Assembly: GCF_047663525.1 (NCBI RefSeq) | Contig: NC_092590.1 | Span: 8,142,001 to 8,206,000, forward strand | Source: Anas platyrhynchos | Taxonomy: Eukaryota > Chordata > Aves > Anseriformes > Anatidae | Length of the DNA: 64,000 nucleotides | Reading direction: 5' to 3' | Shown here: positions 22,013 through 34,800 of the stretch, one piece after another | Layout: the number at the start of each line of letters is the position of its first letter | How positions within the stretch are numbered: position 1 is the stretch's first letter | Translations under genes and position numbers: made by a program | Notes under the pieces: model-generated | The model's database searches: none | What the model was told of the DNA's origin: nothing | The model's input: only the letters and a program-made list of their open reading frames with translations

Positions 22013-24156
22013 GAAGAACCAACAATTCTGTATTCAGAATAATTCAGAAATATTTTTAAAGAAAATTTCTACACCAAGATTTCTCTGCACTCAGCATATA
22101 TTGGTCATGTTTTACTGCAGAGTTGCAGAGTTTCTGTCCTGTTCTGGGCCTGCATTCTTGCAACTATGGAAAGTGTCTGAAATTCTAGGTTTTTCAAAAG
22201 AGACTTTTATTCTAGACTCCAAAATAAGACATGCTGAGCATGTGGTAATATAATAAAATTGGGAAACATCCAGAAAATTCTGGTAAGATTGCCTTTTAGA
22301 GGAATTTCACTCCATTTACTTTTTTTTAAACTTGAAATCCTAAATTAAATTCTTTGCTACTACAAATAATGGAAAATGTAGATCTATAATGGCAGACTAA
22401 TCACCACCTTGCAGTGCCACTTTGAGAGTTTTGGGTTGTAGGGTAGGGTTGATTCACCTTTTCTCTTTTCTAAATGTCAGAATCTCATAATGGCCTACAA
22501 ACAAAAGACATCATCAATAACCATCCCAGTCCTTGCCGCAGAGAATTCCCAGTTATATTTGCTACGACATTCCCTGTTTGCACTTTAAGTTTTCTTGTTC
22601 ATAACTCCAACAATGGTTAACATCTTAAAAGGACTTTAAGTTAAATGGATGGTGTTACACAAGGAAGTTGTTTTCTACTGTCTATGTAGAAAATTTCAAC
22701 CAAGTTCTGTACTTGGTTGTACTTACGGTTTCCCAGAACAGTCTCCTATTCTATCATAGTCTTAATATTTGTCCCCTCATGCTTCTTCCTCTCCTTATTG
22801 TATATACATTCAAATCATTAACTTTCTCCTACCTTATCAATCCAGGCAGAAAGCTCTCTGCTGCTGGCCTCTTCATAATCTTTAGTTCTTCCAGTCTTGT
22901 GTCACTTGCAAAGGTAATCAGTGAGGATCTTCTGTGTTCCTTCAGGTCATCACTAAGCTGTCACCTAGTACACAACAGAAAAGAAACGGACAGAGTAACT
23001 ACTCTAGTCACCATAGGCCTCAAAATTCAAAGTTGCAAAAAAAAGGCAGAAAAAGAAAATTGCAAAAAAAAACCTACTAAGCAGCAGCTTCCAATCACCC
23101 TTTGTAAACAGCACACGGATATAATGCTGCATCCTTAGTGTGTGATCTAAAAACTTCTTCTAGGAGAAGCAGCCTCAGAAAAAAAATGTGTAGACTGCTC
23201 TCCATCATGTTTGTGATAGATTTTCTCAGTCTGTTCAGCCTGAGGTAAGGAGTGGCCACAAGGCCTCACAAGACAAAGTTTACATGTCTCCAAAAGGACA
23301 AGGATCGTGATGATGCCAAGGCAGCAACCACATTGGAAATGCACACGATAAATATTAAAAACCTGAAGCATATCATGTAAATACAAGTACACACACTTGC
23401 TGAATATTTGTTATTGCATATTGGTAGAATAATAGAATTTGTATAAGAAATGTGAAAATAAAGGCCAATAAGAGACTCACAAAGAACCGAGGTTCTACTT
23501 TAGTTGCCTCTGTTAGTAACTCATACTTTTCTTTCCTGGTTGTCTTTGCACAGGAAGACATTTTACATGCACACTACATTAATTAGACATGTAAAAGACA
23601 TCTCCAGCCTGCCAACTCAACTGCTTTGGGCAGTATTCCACCAGATTTCCAGACAATTAGCAGCTGGAACATCTGGAAATCCCAGACAAACGGCCACCAA
23701 CCATGTAAAAATCGACTCCATATCACAAAAGTGTCTGATGCATCCCAGGAGTTCAGAGGCATAGACATCACAGGAGGCACTTGAGCCTCCTGGAGCGCAC
23801 GCGTGGTGAATCTGGCGTGTCCAGTACACACTGGGGTAGCTGAACAGGCATTGGTCACGTACATATGCACAGGTTACTCACATGCACCCAGAGAGATGCC
23901 AGATTTATTATTCTGGGGCTTGAGGAGGCTGGCAGTGATGATACAGTGACCATTTCATTGCTGAGTTGCACGACATCATTCAGGCTGTATCTTATCTTCC
24001 TAATCTCTAGGACTCCAGCAGCACGTCCCCCAGCTGGAGGAGGAGAGCTGAACTTCTGCTGTGTGTTGCTATTAATTTGGTGGTGTCAAAGATCAAGTCT
24101 GAGGAACTCAAAACAAAAACCTCAATCTGTTTCTTTTCTTTCTCCCACTGGCCTAG
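22013..24156. other. Non-coding stretch, no recognised gene
   Basis: AT-rich, with scattered short A runs and no convincing gene. A good pyrimidine tract at its right end belongs to the candidate exon listed next. Confidence 0.5.
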
Positions 24157-24227
24157 AGACCCATCCTCTAAGACGTCAGGAAGGAAGTAAATACAGTTTA
24201 TATCCAACTGTTGTGGTCATTGAGATG
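24157..24227 (+). other. Candidate internal exon, 71 nt
   Basis: A long pyrimidine tract (24,125-24,154) ends in CCTAG, and 71 nt later GATG/GTAAGT gives a near-consensus donor at 24,228. One frame is open across the whole interval and ends on a codon boundary, encoding 23 complete residues (starting Thr-His-Pro, ending Ile-Glu-Met) with no known motif. The phase does not match the terminal-exon candidate at 35,571, so the two cannot be joined as one coding frame without another exon. It could equally be a pseudo-exon, which are abundant in introns. Confidence 0.2.
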
Positions 24228-24267
24228 GTAAGTCTGACTGATGATGTAAAATCCTGGTATTTTCAGC

Positions 24268-24325
24268 ATTCTGGCTAAGATTTTTAAGCCCCAATGCCCA
24301 GAATTAGGCCCATAAAGCTCCTGTG
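24268..24325. repeat. Ancient amniote repeat relic
   Basis: TAAGATTTTTAAGCCCCAAT and CCCAGAATTAGGCCCATAAA resemble a phrase common in old CR1/L3-type amniote repeats (TTTTAAGCAC..., ...TTAGGCACATAAA). Only about 55 bp are alignable by eye. Confidence 0.3.
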
Positions 24326-25615
24326 CATAGTGTCTTGTTGTCAAAGTGCTCGACATCCAAAAGTTGTTACTAGATGGTGTCTTTCCCAGTCTGAACAGAT
24401 TTCTGTATGAAAAACTTCTGGAGCCTCTACACTGCAGAGCTTACAGCACTGGTTAATGGCTCTCACGCTATAGCATTGCCTGAATCCTGTGCCTTTGTTT
24501 TCAGCCTGTTCCTGATACTGTATTATGGCACAAGAACAATGCACAAGCCCTCAGCAACTTGCTGTCTCCAAAGGAATAGCATTCCTACAACCGATTAATC
24601 TGCCAAAAAAACTGAAAGGGTCACATCTCTGACTAAAAAGGCCTTTCACTTCAAGGCTTATTCCACAATTCAGTTCAGCTGACAAATGCACAGATGAGGA
24701 TTTCTCAACTATGCAGTTTTCAGTAAGGGATGACCCACCCATATTGTTAGGAGAACTGGAAAAAGAGAAGCAATCCCCTGGAAACTTCAAATTCAGAGGG
24801 CATCAGGATGCAGCACTGCGAATGAGCTCCCTCCTGGCTAGGAGAAGATAATCAATATCACATGGGATCAGTTCTCCAATGCCTAGAGTCAGCACATAGG
24901 GAGTGGAACATGGCACAAAATGCTGGGAACGTATGAAAAGTTACTCCCCATCTCCTCTTAAAGGTCCTCAGCACCGCTTCCTTGCTGCACATCTGAAATG
25001 GCAGCTAGCAAAGTGGGGAGAGAGTCTATGGCACAAAAGTTGTGGCACATTTATACCACAGGATGCAAAGTTCAGTGGTGACAGAGAGGATCTGAAGGCT
25101 GCATGACATGCTATAAAGAGAAAAACCTACAGGAATGTGCTGAGTTCTGTCCATATCCAAAATCAAACATTTACCACCCTGTTTATCCAATTACCATCCC
25201 ATTTAGCTGAGCAGTACTTAAATGAAATTCTTCAAGGTTAGGGCCCCAGGAAGAGTCACTTCCTTGGGCAGTTCTTTGATTACCTTTACCTCCATCCATC
25301 CAAATATGCTGGATGCCCCCAAACCATTTGAGATCAGCAAACACGGGCTGAATTTTTTATCTAGTTCATTCACTACTTAAGCAGGGGGAAAAAATAACAT
25401 AACAACTTTGCTTGTTCAGCTGACTTAATGTTGAGGATAGGCAGTGATCTTCTTTTTCCATGAATATGCTAAAATTAATCCAATTTGCATGGGAACATAT
25501 AAGCAGTAAATATTTATTCATGATTGGGAGGGAACCGATCCAAGTATGTAAACTAAAGGTAGACATAAAAAACAAAAAAAAAAAAAAAACAGCATAAACA
25601 TCGATCACCTTAACT
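24326..25615. other. Non-coding stretch, nothing recognised
   Basis: No gene or repeat family seen apart from A16 at 25,574-25,589. Confidence 0.5.
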
Positions 25616-26110
25616 TTCCTACAATTAGCTGCCAGGTATAATTAATCTGTGCTTCCAGCCATATTAAATCACTAACAAGCATAACATGTTTGAAATAAAG
25701 AAATAATTCCAAAAAAAAGCAATTAGGGAGATCCAGTTATTTCAGTCTGGGCAAAGTGACCCTCACTCTAATAGCCTAGTAGTTAATGAATCTGACTTTA
25801 AAAGAATTCCTTTTTCTCCCCGTGAACACTATCTTTATTTTTTCCTAAACTTCATACTGAAGTTGCAAAGTTTAATTAAATATGCTCCAGTCTGGAGGAG
25901 TAAAAAGTAAGAGATGTGTCAGCAATAGAAATGGCAGACTTCATGTAAGCAGTCTGCCAGCTAAGGGAGTCATATGCTGGGTTATTGTTAAACTAAAGCA
26001 GAAGGAGATAAAAAACACACTGGCGTGTATTTTTACGTACTTTTAGTCGAGCATTGTGAGAGGACGCGTTCCTTAGCTGAAATCATTCCTACCCTGACTA
26101 AGGACAAGAT
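25616..26110. promoter_or_regulatory. Conserved-looking AT-rich block with hairpin (putative CNE)
   Basis: Dense homeodomain-type cores: TATAATTAATCTG (25,637-25,649), AGTTAATGAATC (25,782-25,793) and GTTTAATTAAATATGC (25,870-25,885), with almost no simple repeats between them. TGGCAGACT (25,932-25,940) and AGTCTGCCA (25,951-25,959) form perfect 9-bp arms around a 10-nt loop. The right end carries isolated CpGs (GGCGTG, TTACGTAC, AGTCGAGC, GGACGCGTT). No coding frame. Texture resembles a developmental enhancer, not tested. Confidence 0.3.
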
Positions 26111-28311
26111 TTCAAGGGAGAGGTAAAATTGCCATTCTGTATTTCCAGAATGCATTTTTTACCAGAAAACAAGTCTCTAGTTTAGTATAGAGGAACTTTA
26201 CTTCTCAGAGAGACCTCTGCGGTTTGAAAAACACTCCTGGCTTTGGGCTTAAGGTTGTGTTTGACAAAAACCAGCTCAGAAGCATCAGTCAAAGTCAGCA
26301 TCTCACTGTCTTGATGCTTTTCTGCTCAAGGCTCTTAAGAAGAGGACTGCCATGACCAGGGAGCAAAGAAACATTGCTGTGAAAGCCTGGGTTACTTCCA
26401 CAGCAACTCTGTGTGTAGATGAAGCATACACGCTGACCAAGGCCACGGGCAAACACACACATCATTAGTTAGCCCTCTAATTTGCTAGTGCTCTTCTGCT
26501 GGAGATGTATTGCCTCTCTCCATCAGAGCCGTAAGAGCGGATCCATCTCTGTCTAAAGCAAAGCAGTTGGTTTGAGCTAAGCTCAGAAACTTTTCACCAA
26601 AGTAGATGAGAAGAATCCATGTGATCTGCTCCCCCAATCTGTTCTGCTATGAAGGAGTGCAAAGAGCTGTGGAGCAGTTGCATCTGCGACGGTTATTTCT
26701 ACTCTGCCTCTAACCCAAATCTGGTCAACACGGTGCTTCAGAAGGATTATAAAGTCAGCTTGCGATTCTTTATCTCGAAGGTTCAGGGTATAGGTTGGGA
26801 AATCACTGTACTGTTGGGGGAACGGTGTACAATTTCAGACCAACAATTTTCCTTAGATCTTCCTTGAGTTTAACCTGAGCTCAAAGAACTTCATGCTCTT
26901 GAAGGATAGGGCCTCATTTCTGCTGATGGCCACATCAGGTTTAGGCAGCCCACAGACATACCAGTCTTGGTGCAGGAGTGGGAACTAGGATAAAAATGAG
27001 AACTTCAGAAGAAAAGAGACAAAGAAAATAATCAAATAATCTCACTAGCACTTATGTTCATCTGGTGCCCTGTTACCAAAATATTTAAGCAGCCGAGGCA
27101 CTGGATATTCAGAAGACTTTCTCCAGCTGTGACAGGACTTTCTCTACTAGCTGCTGACCAAGGACTTACTCTAATCCTCACATGAGCTGTATTCTTCCCA
27201 TAATTCTACATCAGCCCCATTTCTGTCTGCTTCATCACCATGCTGTTGCTCCTTCTCTTAATAGATCTTTCCATGTGCACAACCTCTTCCTAGCAAAATC
27301 CAGCTAATAAATGCTTTATTAATTTACATGAGTTCGACAGAGATGCAAGCAAAATTATCTGTCAAAACATAATTTACATATTAAAGAACAGGCAGCCATT
27401 TGCTCCATTGAAGTGCACTAGGTTATGTTCTATCCAATTGCCCACTCTGGGTCTAGCTTCCTTCTGCTTGGGTTGCAACTACTGTGGACTGCCTAGCTTT
27501 CTAAATATCAATTCAACACTCGGGAGCAGTCAGAAAAATGAATAAATCATATATTAGGAACTTACACAGTTCGTAGCAAAGAAGACCATTATGTCACTGG
27601 ATAAATCCATGGTTTGCTCAACGCTCCTTATACCCTGTGCATCGCTACCACTTCATTGCAAAAATGATAGGTTCAATGCTCAGACAAGGGTAACAAGGAT
27701 GAGCCCAAGTGAGGAATTATGGTGGCTTCCACCATGAGGACCGCATTACCACTATTCATCTCCAGAGCCCCTGTAAATTCTTCCCAAGTTTTATTTTCCT
27801 TGGACACAAAGCATGGACATGCGTGTACTAGCACCAAGACCAGCACCACAAGTATATCGTGTCTTGCACCCTAGCCTTCAGTGGGGATTTCTCCAGTTGT
27901 CCCCAAAGTCACAGAGACCGATACGATGCACTCAGTGTGAGGGCACAATCAGCATGCAGGAGAAAGCCAGAAGGCCCTGACACCCTGCCTGACCTGTGAT
28001 TTCATTTGTGAGGTGTGTGGTGAGAAGTTATTCCCTAACTGCAAGATTCAGCCTTCCTTCTCTTCTAAAGGATTGAAGAAAGTAGACTATGTTGAAAGAC
28101 AAGTTCAACAAATGCATGATAGGGTTCTTGGGCATTTGCTTGGCTGTGCAGTTGCCCTCAGTGGGCATTTTGCTGGCTCTCACACTCTTGCAGAAATGGG
28201 CATGTTGCCAGTCAGGCTGAGCTTCAAAAAGAGGACACAAAGGAGAATGATACAAGATCCTTTACAAGGTAATGGCTATTTTTCCTGTTCTCCTGCTTAA
28301 ATTACAGTTAA
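26111..28311. other. Non-coding stretch, nothing recognised
   Basis: No gene, RNA gene or clear repeat; short frames have no motif. 26,890-26,960 has a weak resemblance to old amniote repeats but not enough to annotate. Confidence 0.5.
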
Positions 28312-28357
28312 AGAATAAATATCCTATTTATCCTAGAATAAATATCCTATATTATTC
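28312..28357 (+). repeat. 23-bp tandem duplication (2 copies)
   Basis: AGAATAAATATCCTAT begins at 28,312 and again at 28,335, and the following bases are similar (TTATCCT against ATTATTC), giving two adjacent 23-bp units. Confidence 0.85.
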
Positions 28358-28374
28358 CTGTTTTGCATACTGTT

Positions 28375-28470
28375 CTCTTAAACCTTCAGTGTATTTTATA
28401 CGTATAAATGTAAATATATTTATATTCTACATGTAAATATAAATATGTGCACATGCACACGCAGAGACAC
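28375..28470. repeat. AT-rich degenerate microsatellite with ACAC end
   Basis: Alternating TATA/ATAAAT text with TACGTATAAATG and TACATGTAAATA, followed by GTGCACATGCACACGCAG. Looks like a decayed (TA)n(CA)n tract. Confidence 0.5.
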
Positions 28471-31084
28471 AAATCTACCGGAAAATCTTCTGTCAAGATC
28501 CCCACTAGTGAAAAAGCATTAGAGCCACCATCTTATGCAATAGTTTCCACTTAAGGGACAGCTGAGCAGGCAGGGACTTGTCAGCCTAGAAAAGAGACAG
28601 TCCGGGCAGGCGACACATGGCAGAGGGCAGTAAATTAAAGGGTGTCTTCAAAAAGGTAGATAAAAATTGACTGTTTGCCGATTTCTTCCCATATGAGAGC
28701 TGGGGGGGCACCAAATGAAATTTGCAAGAGTGAGGCTCAAGAAAAATAAAAGAGAAATAAATGTTGTGTGCGCTACAGAGCTCTTGAGAAAGGATATTGT
28801 GAGCAGCAAAAGTTTACTTGGTTGACAAAGAACCTGTACAAGGCCTTGAAGAGAGAGGCATTTAGGGTTACAAAACAGAAAAAGGGGGAAAAAAAGTCAC
28901 ATTTGTGAAATCTCCCAAGCCAAAAATGTTGGGAACTGGGAGAATATTTGGAGGAATTATGTTCCTTTCCTTGTTTCTTTGTCTTTAGTCTTCCCTGTGC
29001 ATCTGCTTATAGACACATGGATAGTAGACTCAATGAACCCCTAGACTGAGACAGGACAGATGTTCTAAAATTCAGGAACTGGGTGTCTATCACAAGAGGA
29101 TCTGTCTGTGGGTTGTATTTATGTAGAGCCCTAACAATTAGAAACACATCAGTCACTAGATGGGCATAGATTTTAACTCAGACTTCTCAAACCTAGAACT
29201 AATGTTTTAACCAGACCAGAGCTTTCCTCTGATACAAAGCATCCTGGTGCATCAAGTCTTTTTCTGGAGGACAAAGTATCCTGAGATGTGGCTCACAGAT
29301 CCAACAGTTCACAGATTTACAGTACATTAACTATGGTCATGGGAAAATGTTGGGTTTTTCTTCTATAAAGAGGGTCTTGTGTAATATGTAAATGCCATAA
29401 GGGATTAGCACAAGATATTACTTTTGCAGCGTGTGAAAGTACGTTGTGCCAATTCTCAGAACGTCCAGCACCAGCCAAGCCTCATGACAGACCCAGAGGC
29501 ACAACTCTCAACCCAACTGCCCATTAGAGATGGCCAGACCAGCTGAGAAGCCAGAAACATATGCTAAACCAGCATTTTGCAATAGATATCTTCATAGACC
29601 AATATATCTGAGCTAGCTCTGACAGAAAACAGCTCAGGCAGAAAATCCCCATTTTTTCGTAACATATTTCACAAAGACTCTGTCCTTATAGAAAAGTGCT
29701 ACAAAATTCAAATGAGACGAAAGCTCATATGCTTCTGTAAAAAGTTGCTTTCATCACCTATAAAGCAAAGATTTTTGTATGTGTTTTTATTATGTTGGTG
29801 CAGAGATCTATAAAAAGACAATAATGTTTTGATTCAATGGTAAAAATAAATAAACAGAACAGTAGATATTTTCCAGATCCTGTTCCAGAGGATTCTATAT
29901 GAAGACAGTATTATTTTTCAGATGGTGAAAAAATGTGATTAAAGAGGAATTAAGCTCCCTCTGTATAGCTTATAAAAGTACGTGCAATACTATCACAGAG
30001 TACATGAAATCAGGTATGTTCTCTGGGACTGACAAAAAATGTTACCATGTTTTTCAATATACAGGAGCTAATGTTTTCTAAAAATATTAGCTTATCTGAT
30101 GCTCAAATGCATCCAGTATCCTTTATGCAAATAACTTTCTCTTTATATCTTTTGATGAGTTAATTCTTACTGTTCGTTGTGAGAAGAACCATCTAGTAAA
30201 CAGTCATGTAAAGATGATGAAGCCTCTACGAAAGTATTTTTGACCCTGGTATCTATTCTGTACTCTATAGAGCAAAGTATAAAGGGACTAGAAGATGAAG
30301 CCAGGTCAGGAATGAGATTTTTATTACTTATGCACAAACATGCCAGTGTAAACTAAGTGTATTTGTTAAGTCTGGGGTGGTTTTTTTTGGTCAAAGTACA
30401 GAATAGAGGGTTACCCTTTTTGTACACTTGAACAAAGGCTTTTAAGGACTGGCTTAAACGAGTAACAAGCTGCCTATTAATCCCCCAAATGATGATACAG
30501 CAGTTCTCCATATTTAATCACCTGCTCTCTGTTGATATTTATTTTTGGGGGTGGTTGGGGCTATAAAATGGTGTACTGAAGGTCAGACATCTCCCAAGTG
30601 AAAAATGCTAACAAGAACCGTGAACCCTTTTCCACATTTGAAGTTACTGAAAAATTACGAAAATAAAACAAAAAAAAAAAGGGTCGGGGGGAAGTCCAGG
30701 AGACCACAAACTACAGAAGAGAAACTTGCGGGATCAGACACAGTTTAAATAACCTTGTTGAAAACGTACAGTAAAGCTTAAACATAAAGCAAAACTTAGC
30801 ATTGCATAAGAACTCGAACAGGAAGGGGACTGAAAAACAACTACGAGCAAAAAGGGAAATGAATGAGTCTATCTGATCTTTCCAGCTGACATAAATGTGA
30901 ACACTAAAAAAAAAAAAAAATAAAACAGTGACAACTAATTTGTGATGTAAAATTATTCCTGTTTTAATTAAATTAAAATAAATGAATATAATTAATTATC
31001 TAGGTTGGGAGACGCATCTACCCAGACAGAATTCCTCTCTTAGACCCACTGAGGGGAAGGAGGTGGATCAGGCTGACCTAAATT
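28471..31084. other. Non-coding stretch with weak relic and A runs
   Basis: No gene recognised. Contains A-rich runs at 30,671-30,680 (followed by GGGTCGGGGGG) and A15 at 30,906-30,920. An old-repeat-like segment lies at 29,130-29,240 and is listed separately. Confidence 0.5.
29130..29240 (-). repeat. Ancient MIR/L3-like relic
   Basis: CTAGAACTAATGTTTTAACC followed by AGACCAGAGCTTTCCTCTGA resembles the amniote repeat phrase in which a 'CTAATGCTTTAACCACTAGA' segment is followed by CATGCTTTCCT. Upstream text (TATTTATGTAGAGCCCTAAC) may belong to it. Low identity, ends approximate. Confidence 0.35.
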
Positions 31085-31150
31085 TGGTTCACTGAAACTA
31101 AGGGTAAAATTTTCAATGCTGTCCAAGAGATTTCAACTATATCCCATGTT
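31085..31150 (+). repeat. Ancient amniote repeat relic
   Basis: AAGGGTAAAATTTTCAATGC, then CCAAGAGATTTCAACTATAT, resembles a widespread old amniote repeat whose consensus reads roughly GGGTAAAATTTTCAAAAGTG. Short and diverged. Confidence 0.35.
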
Positions 31151-31771
31151 CCGACTCCCTGGCTATGATCCCTGGAGCCTTGAATGACTTTTCTTCCACC
31201 TATACTATTTTTCCTGCTGTGGTACAGCATGTGAAGCCCATATGCTATGATTTTATTTGGGTTGTCTACTTGTTAACGACATTATATCAAGTAAGGTGCA
31301 GGTCAGAAGTTAATCTCATGCTACTGCCCACCATATTTTTTTGATTCTGTGCTCAGTGTCCTTTTGGAAGTTCATGAAATGGAAGCAAGACGGCTTCTGT
31401 TTCTGCTGGGTTTAGTCCCTACCCTGTATTAAAAATTGTAATACAGAGCTGCTGTTCGGGTTATGGAAGAACAGCGTTTCTGATATATTAAACAAAGACA
31501 GCAGACTTTCCAAGATTTTTTTTATGTAATCTCCTGGCCTGCCAAGTGGCCCAGCACATGGTGTATGCAGATGCACTAGAAGACAGACAACTTTCATACC
31601 ATAAATTCCTTCGGTGCTCTTCTGCTGTGAATGACAACAATATTTTCCACTCATTTCAATGGCAACAATTCCAGTCTTATCACAGATTGCCAGGTTAGTA
31701 ACTCATGCTTAACAGGAGTTGGAAATTGAGAATAACTTTTTCTGACCCCCTTTTCCTTTTTGTTTCTTTAC
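31151..31771. other. Non-coding stretch, nothing recognised
   Basis: No gene or repeat recognised. Confidence 0.5.
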
Positions 31772-31793
31772 TCAACAACCCCCCCCCTCCTCC

Positions 31794-31823
<30 letters not shown>
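31772..31823. repeat. C-run / T18 / A12 homopolymer cluster
   Basis: C9 (31,779-31,787), then TCCTCC, T18 (31,794-31,811) and immediately A12 (31,812-31,823). The T and A runs abut, so at least 12 T and 12 A form a perfect inverted repeat without a spacer. Confidence 0.95.
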
Positions 31824-31824
<1 letters not shown>

Positions 31825-34800
31825 GCAATTTGCTTTCTGCCATTTGGTTTCTCAGCAGGGCTGTTATCAGCACTAGTCACTAAGGGAGGACAGCTGGCAA
31901 GGGGGAGAAAAAGTCAGATCCTTAAGAACATAACCGAGGATTTAAACATGTGAGCCTGCGCCGTAAATTATTTTGTTATGCAATTTGTATCAAACTCACT
32001 CTGTAAGTCAGGGGTATACCCTGCAGCATGTAAAGTTCATGGAAACCGACAAATAAGAGCCAGAAGCACACGCTTCTTCCGATAAAGCAAACGATGAGCC
32101 CATTTGTTGCAGAGCGGCGTTTGTAATTCTGAGAACTCTCCCCTCATTCTGAAGCAGATAAAGCGGTTTGCAGAAAAAAAGACGAGACTCACAGCTGGAG
32201 GAAACACAGGTGTCAAAGTCTGTTGTTACCGCTTTTGTTGTGGCTCAAAACAGGCAGGCATTTTGATATGCAAGAACGACCGAAAAAAAAAAATGCTTAG
32301 TCTAAGTCAACCCAGGCTTAAATGGGTTCAGCAGCCAGGTGGGTCATATTTTCCTCTTGCTTATTCTTTGTGTGAGTAAGTCTTTCCTGCTGAAAGCAGC
32401 CCAGATACTGTACGCAAGATGAAGATCTGGACCACTGGTTTCAACCCGACTTCAGCAGCAGTTTCGGATCTGGCTTCAGTAGGAACTGCCCTTAGACTCG
32501 AGCTGAATTTGACTCACCTCGAGGAAACTTTTTAAGCCCCCTTTGCTGGTTTTGCTGCCTGGGCATTATCTTGCTGGCTTGCTCTAACATAGTCAGCAGC
32601 ACAGTTTCAAACTGAAGGCACCAGTGTAAAGGGGAGCAGGAGCTTCCTGAAACCACTGCCTAAGAAGTCAGCTTGCCCCACGTACAAACAAGTTGACACC
32701 ATTACTGATCCCCCTCCTTTGGTTCAAACCTGTACTAACTAGCAGACCTTGACAGCTGCCTCTGTTCTTTCCTATTACAAGGCTCAGAGGAGAAAGTTGC
32801 AGGGAATCACACTCAGCGCTGGCATCCCAATGGTTTAATTGAAGATGAACACTTTATTCAACTCTTGTCCTTTTCCCTGGGGTGGCCAGCATTGCTTCAA
32901 ATGCCTGCTGACTTAAATGGTGACAGCTGCAGGACACAGACTCATGTATCACAAGCTGCGTGCAATAGGAGATAGCTGAAGGGCAGAACTTCAAAGACCC
33001 TGGTTGTAACCACCCGGACAGCGCAGGGCTGCTGCCACTGCCAGTTGGTAGCTCCAAGCTCAGATGTGGGGCCGTGGCCTCACAAGCAATTGGACATTTG
33101 CCACATCTTGGAGGTGCTGGATATTTATCCCAGAGAGAGAGGCCGGAAGACAGAGGTGGGTACGGTGCTAACTGCTTTAACTCTTCTATCAGCTTTGTTT
33201 GGTTCCCCCAAAACCTGATGTACACCGACGTGGGGATTCTTCTCTTTTGAGGAAGGAACTGCAGAAGAAGTGACCTGATTTTTGCTTGCTTCCTCCAACA
33301 CATCAGCTTCAAAAGATATGTTGAAACTTTTGAGGAATAAGAACAACCACAGTTTAAATATTATTTCTTGGCACCTGAAGAGCAGCTTGCAATTCTTCCG
33401 ACTTCACAGGAAAATTATCCACATCCTGATCAACATCAAAAACCTCAGGCACTATTGGCTGAGAAAGGCATATTGACCTCTAACACGAATTTGGATGTAT
33501 GATTTATTTTCATACACATGGAGATTCTAGACTCTACAGGGCAACATAGATTACCTGGTGTATGGTAATAGTGCTGAAAGGGTACATTACTTACCATGCT
33601 TAGAAAATGCCTTCACGGGGCTTGCCAAATCGCTTTCCACATTTCTGCCATTACATATGAGATGCAGACCTCCTCACCCACGTACATTTTATGTTCCTAC
33701 AGGTTGGCATCAGGCCTCTCTCTTGCTCTGTGACCTCTCCTACTAGTTTCCCTTGGCAAAAAGGGCTTCGGGGAAAGACGTAAGGCTGCTCTGCAGCTAG
33801 AAATAGTCTATTAAATTGGGCCCTCCCTCAAAGCAGCTGGGTTGGAAGGTGCACTTTCCCTGGCTGCAGCCTCACCTCATTTACTTCCATCCCAAAACCA
33901 AACCCACAGAGAAAAAAGTTGAGCAGCTTCTCTTCTCACTGCTGGAGAAGGAAGGAACTACAGTAGGATTAAAAACAAACATCACAAACACAGTATTTAA
34001 CTGCAGGGCCACAACAAGAGCCCTAGGTTCTTGTTTCCTTCCCAAGTTCTGCTTCTGGGATCATGTCGTTAACAATCTGCCAATGTTCCAAATTAAGAGC
34101 AAATGAAAGGTATAACAACCACAACTGGTGGCCTAGTGTTGTTGGATGTTTTGCATGATTTACTAGCCCCCCTGCCCCTTTTTCTTTTTCCCTGCTGAAA
34201 ACAGTGGGTTAATTCACTCAGTCACATAGGGCCTGCAGAGTTGTGGTCCAGATGAAATTGGATCTCAGGAGTCTTCCACAGGTTCTTCACCCTGTAAACT
34301 GTTTTGGACCAATTTCTTCAGGAATCCACATGGTTTTGTATCAGAGATACTGTCCAACAATGGACCTCTGTGGATGCCATATTTTTCTGTGATCTAAACG
34401 GGGGCGTTCTGGAGATAGGTTGTAATTTCTGGCACAGTACACTTGAACCACGTCTTGTTCCCACAACATACTGGGCAATTCTGTTTAATTCTGATGCTTA
34501 AGCTCAGTAGAATGCTTGTCAGCAGGTATAGGTGTCACAACTCATTAATGGATAGCTTATAGCACATTTGCCAGTAGAAAATGAACTCCTTTTACCATTT
34601 CTGCCCAGTCAGGAAGATTCTTCTTGATTCAGGTAGAAAGGAGCTATGACTACAAGCACAGGCACCAAGAGACCTCATTCCAAAATCAACACAAGCGGTT
34701 AGGGTGAATGACACATTACTAGTGGAGCTTGAAGAACACAGATATGCTGACTGGTACAAGGCACATTGGACTATGTTTGTTGATCTCTTGCAGGGTGAAA

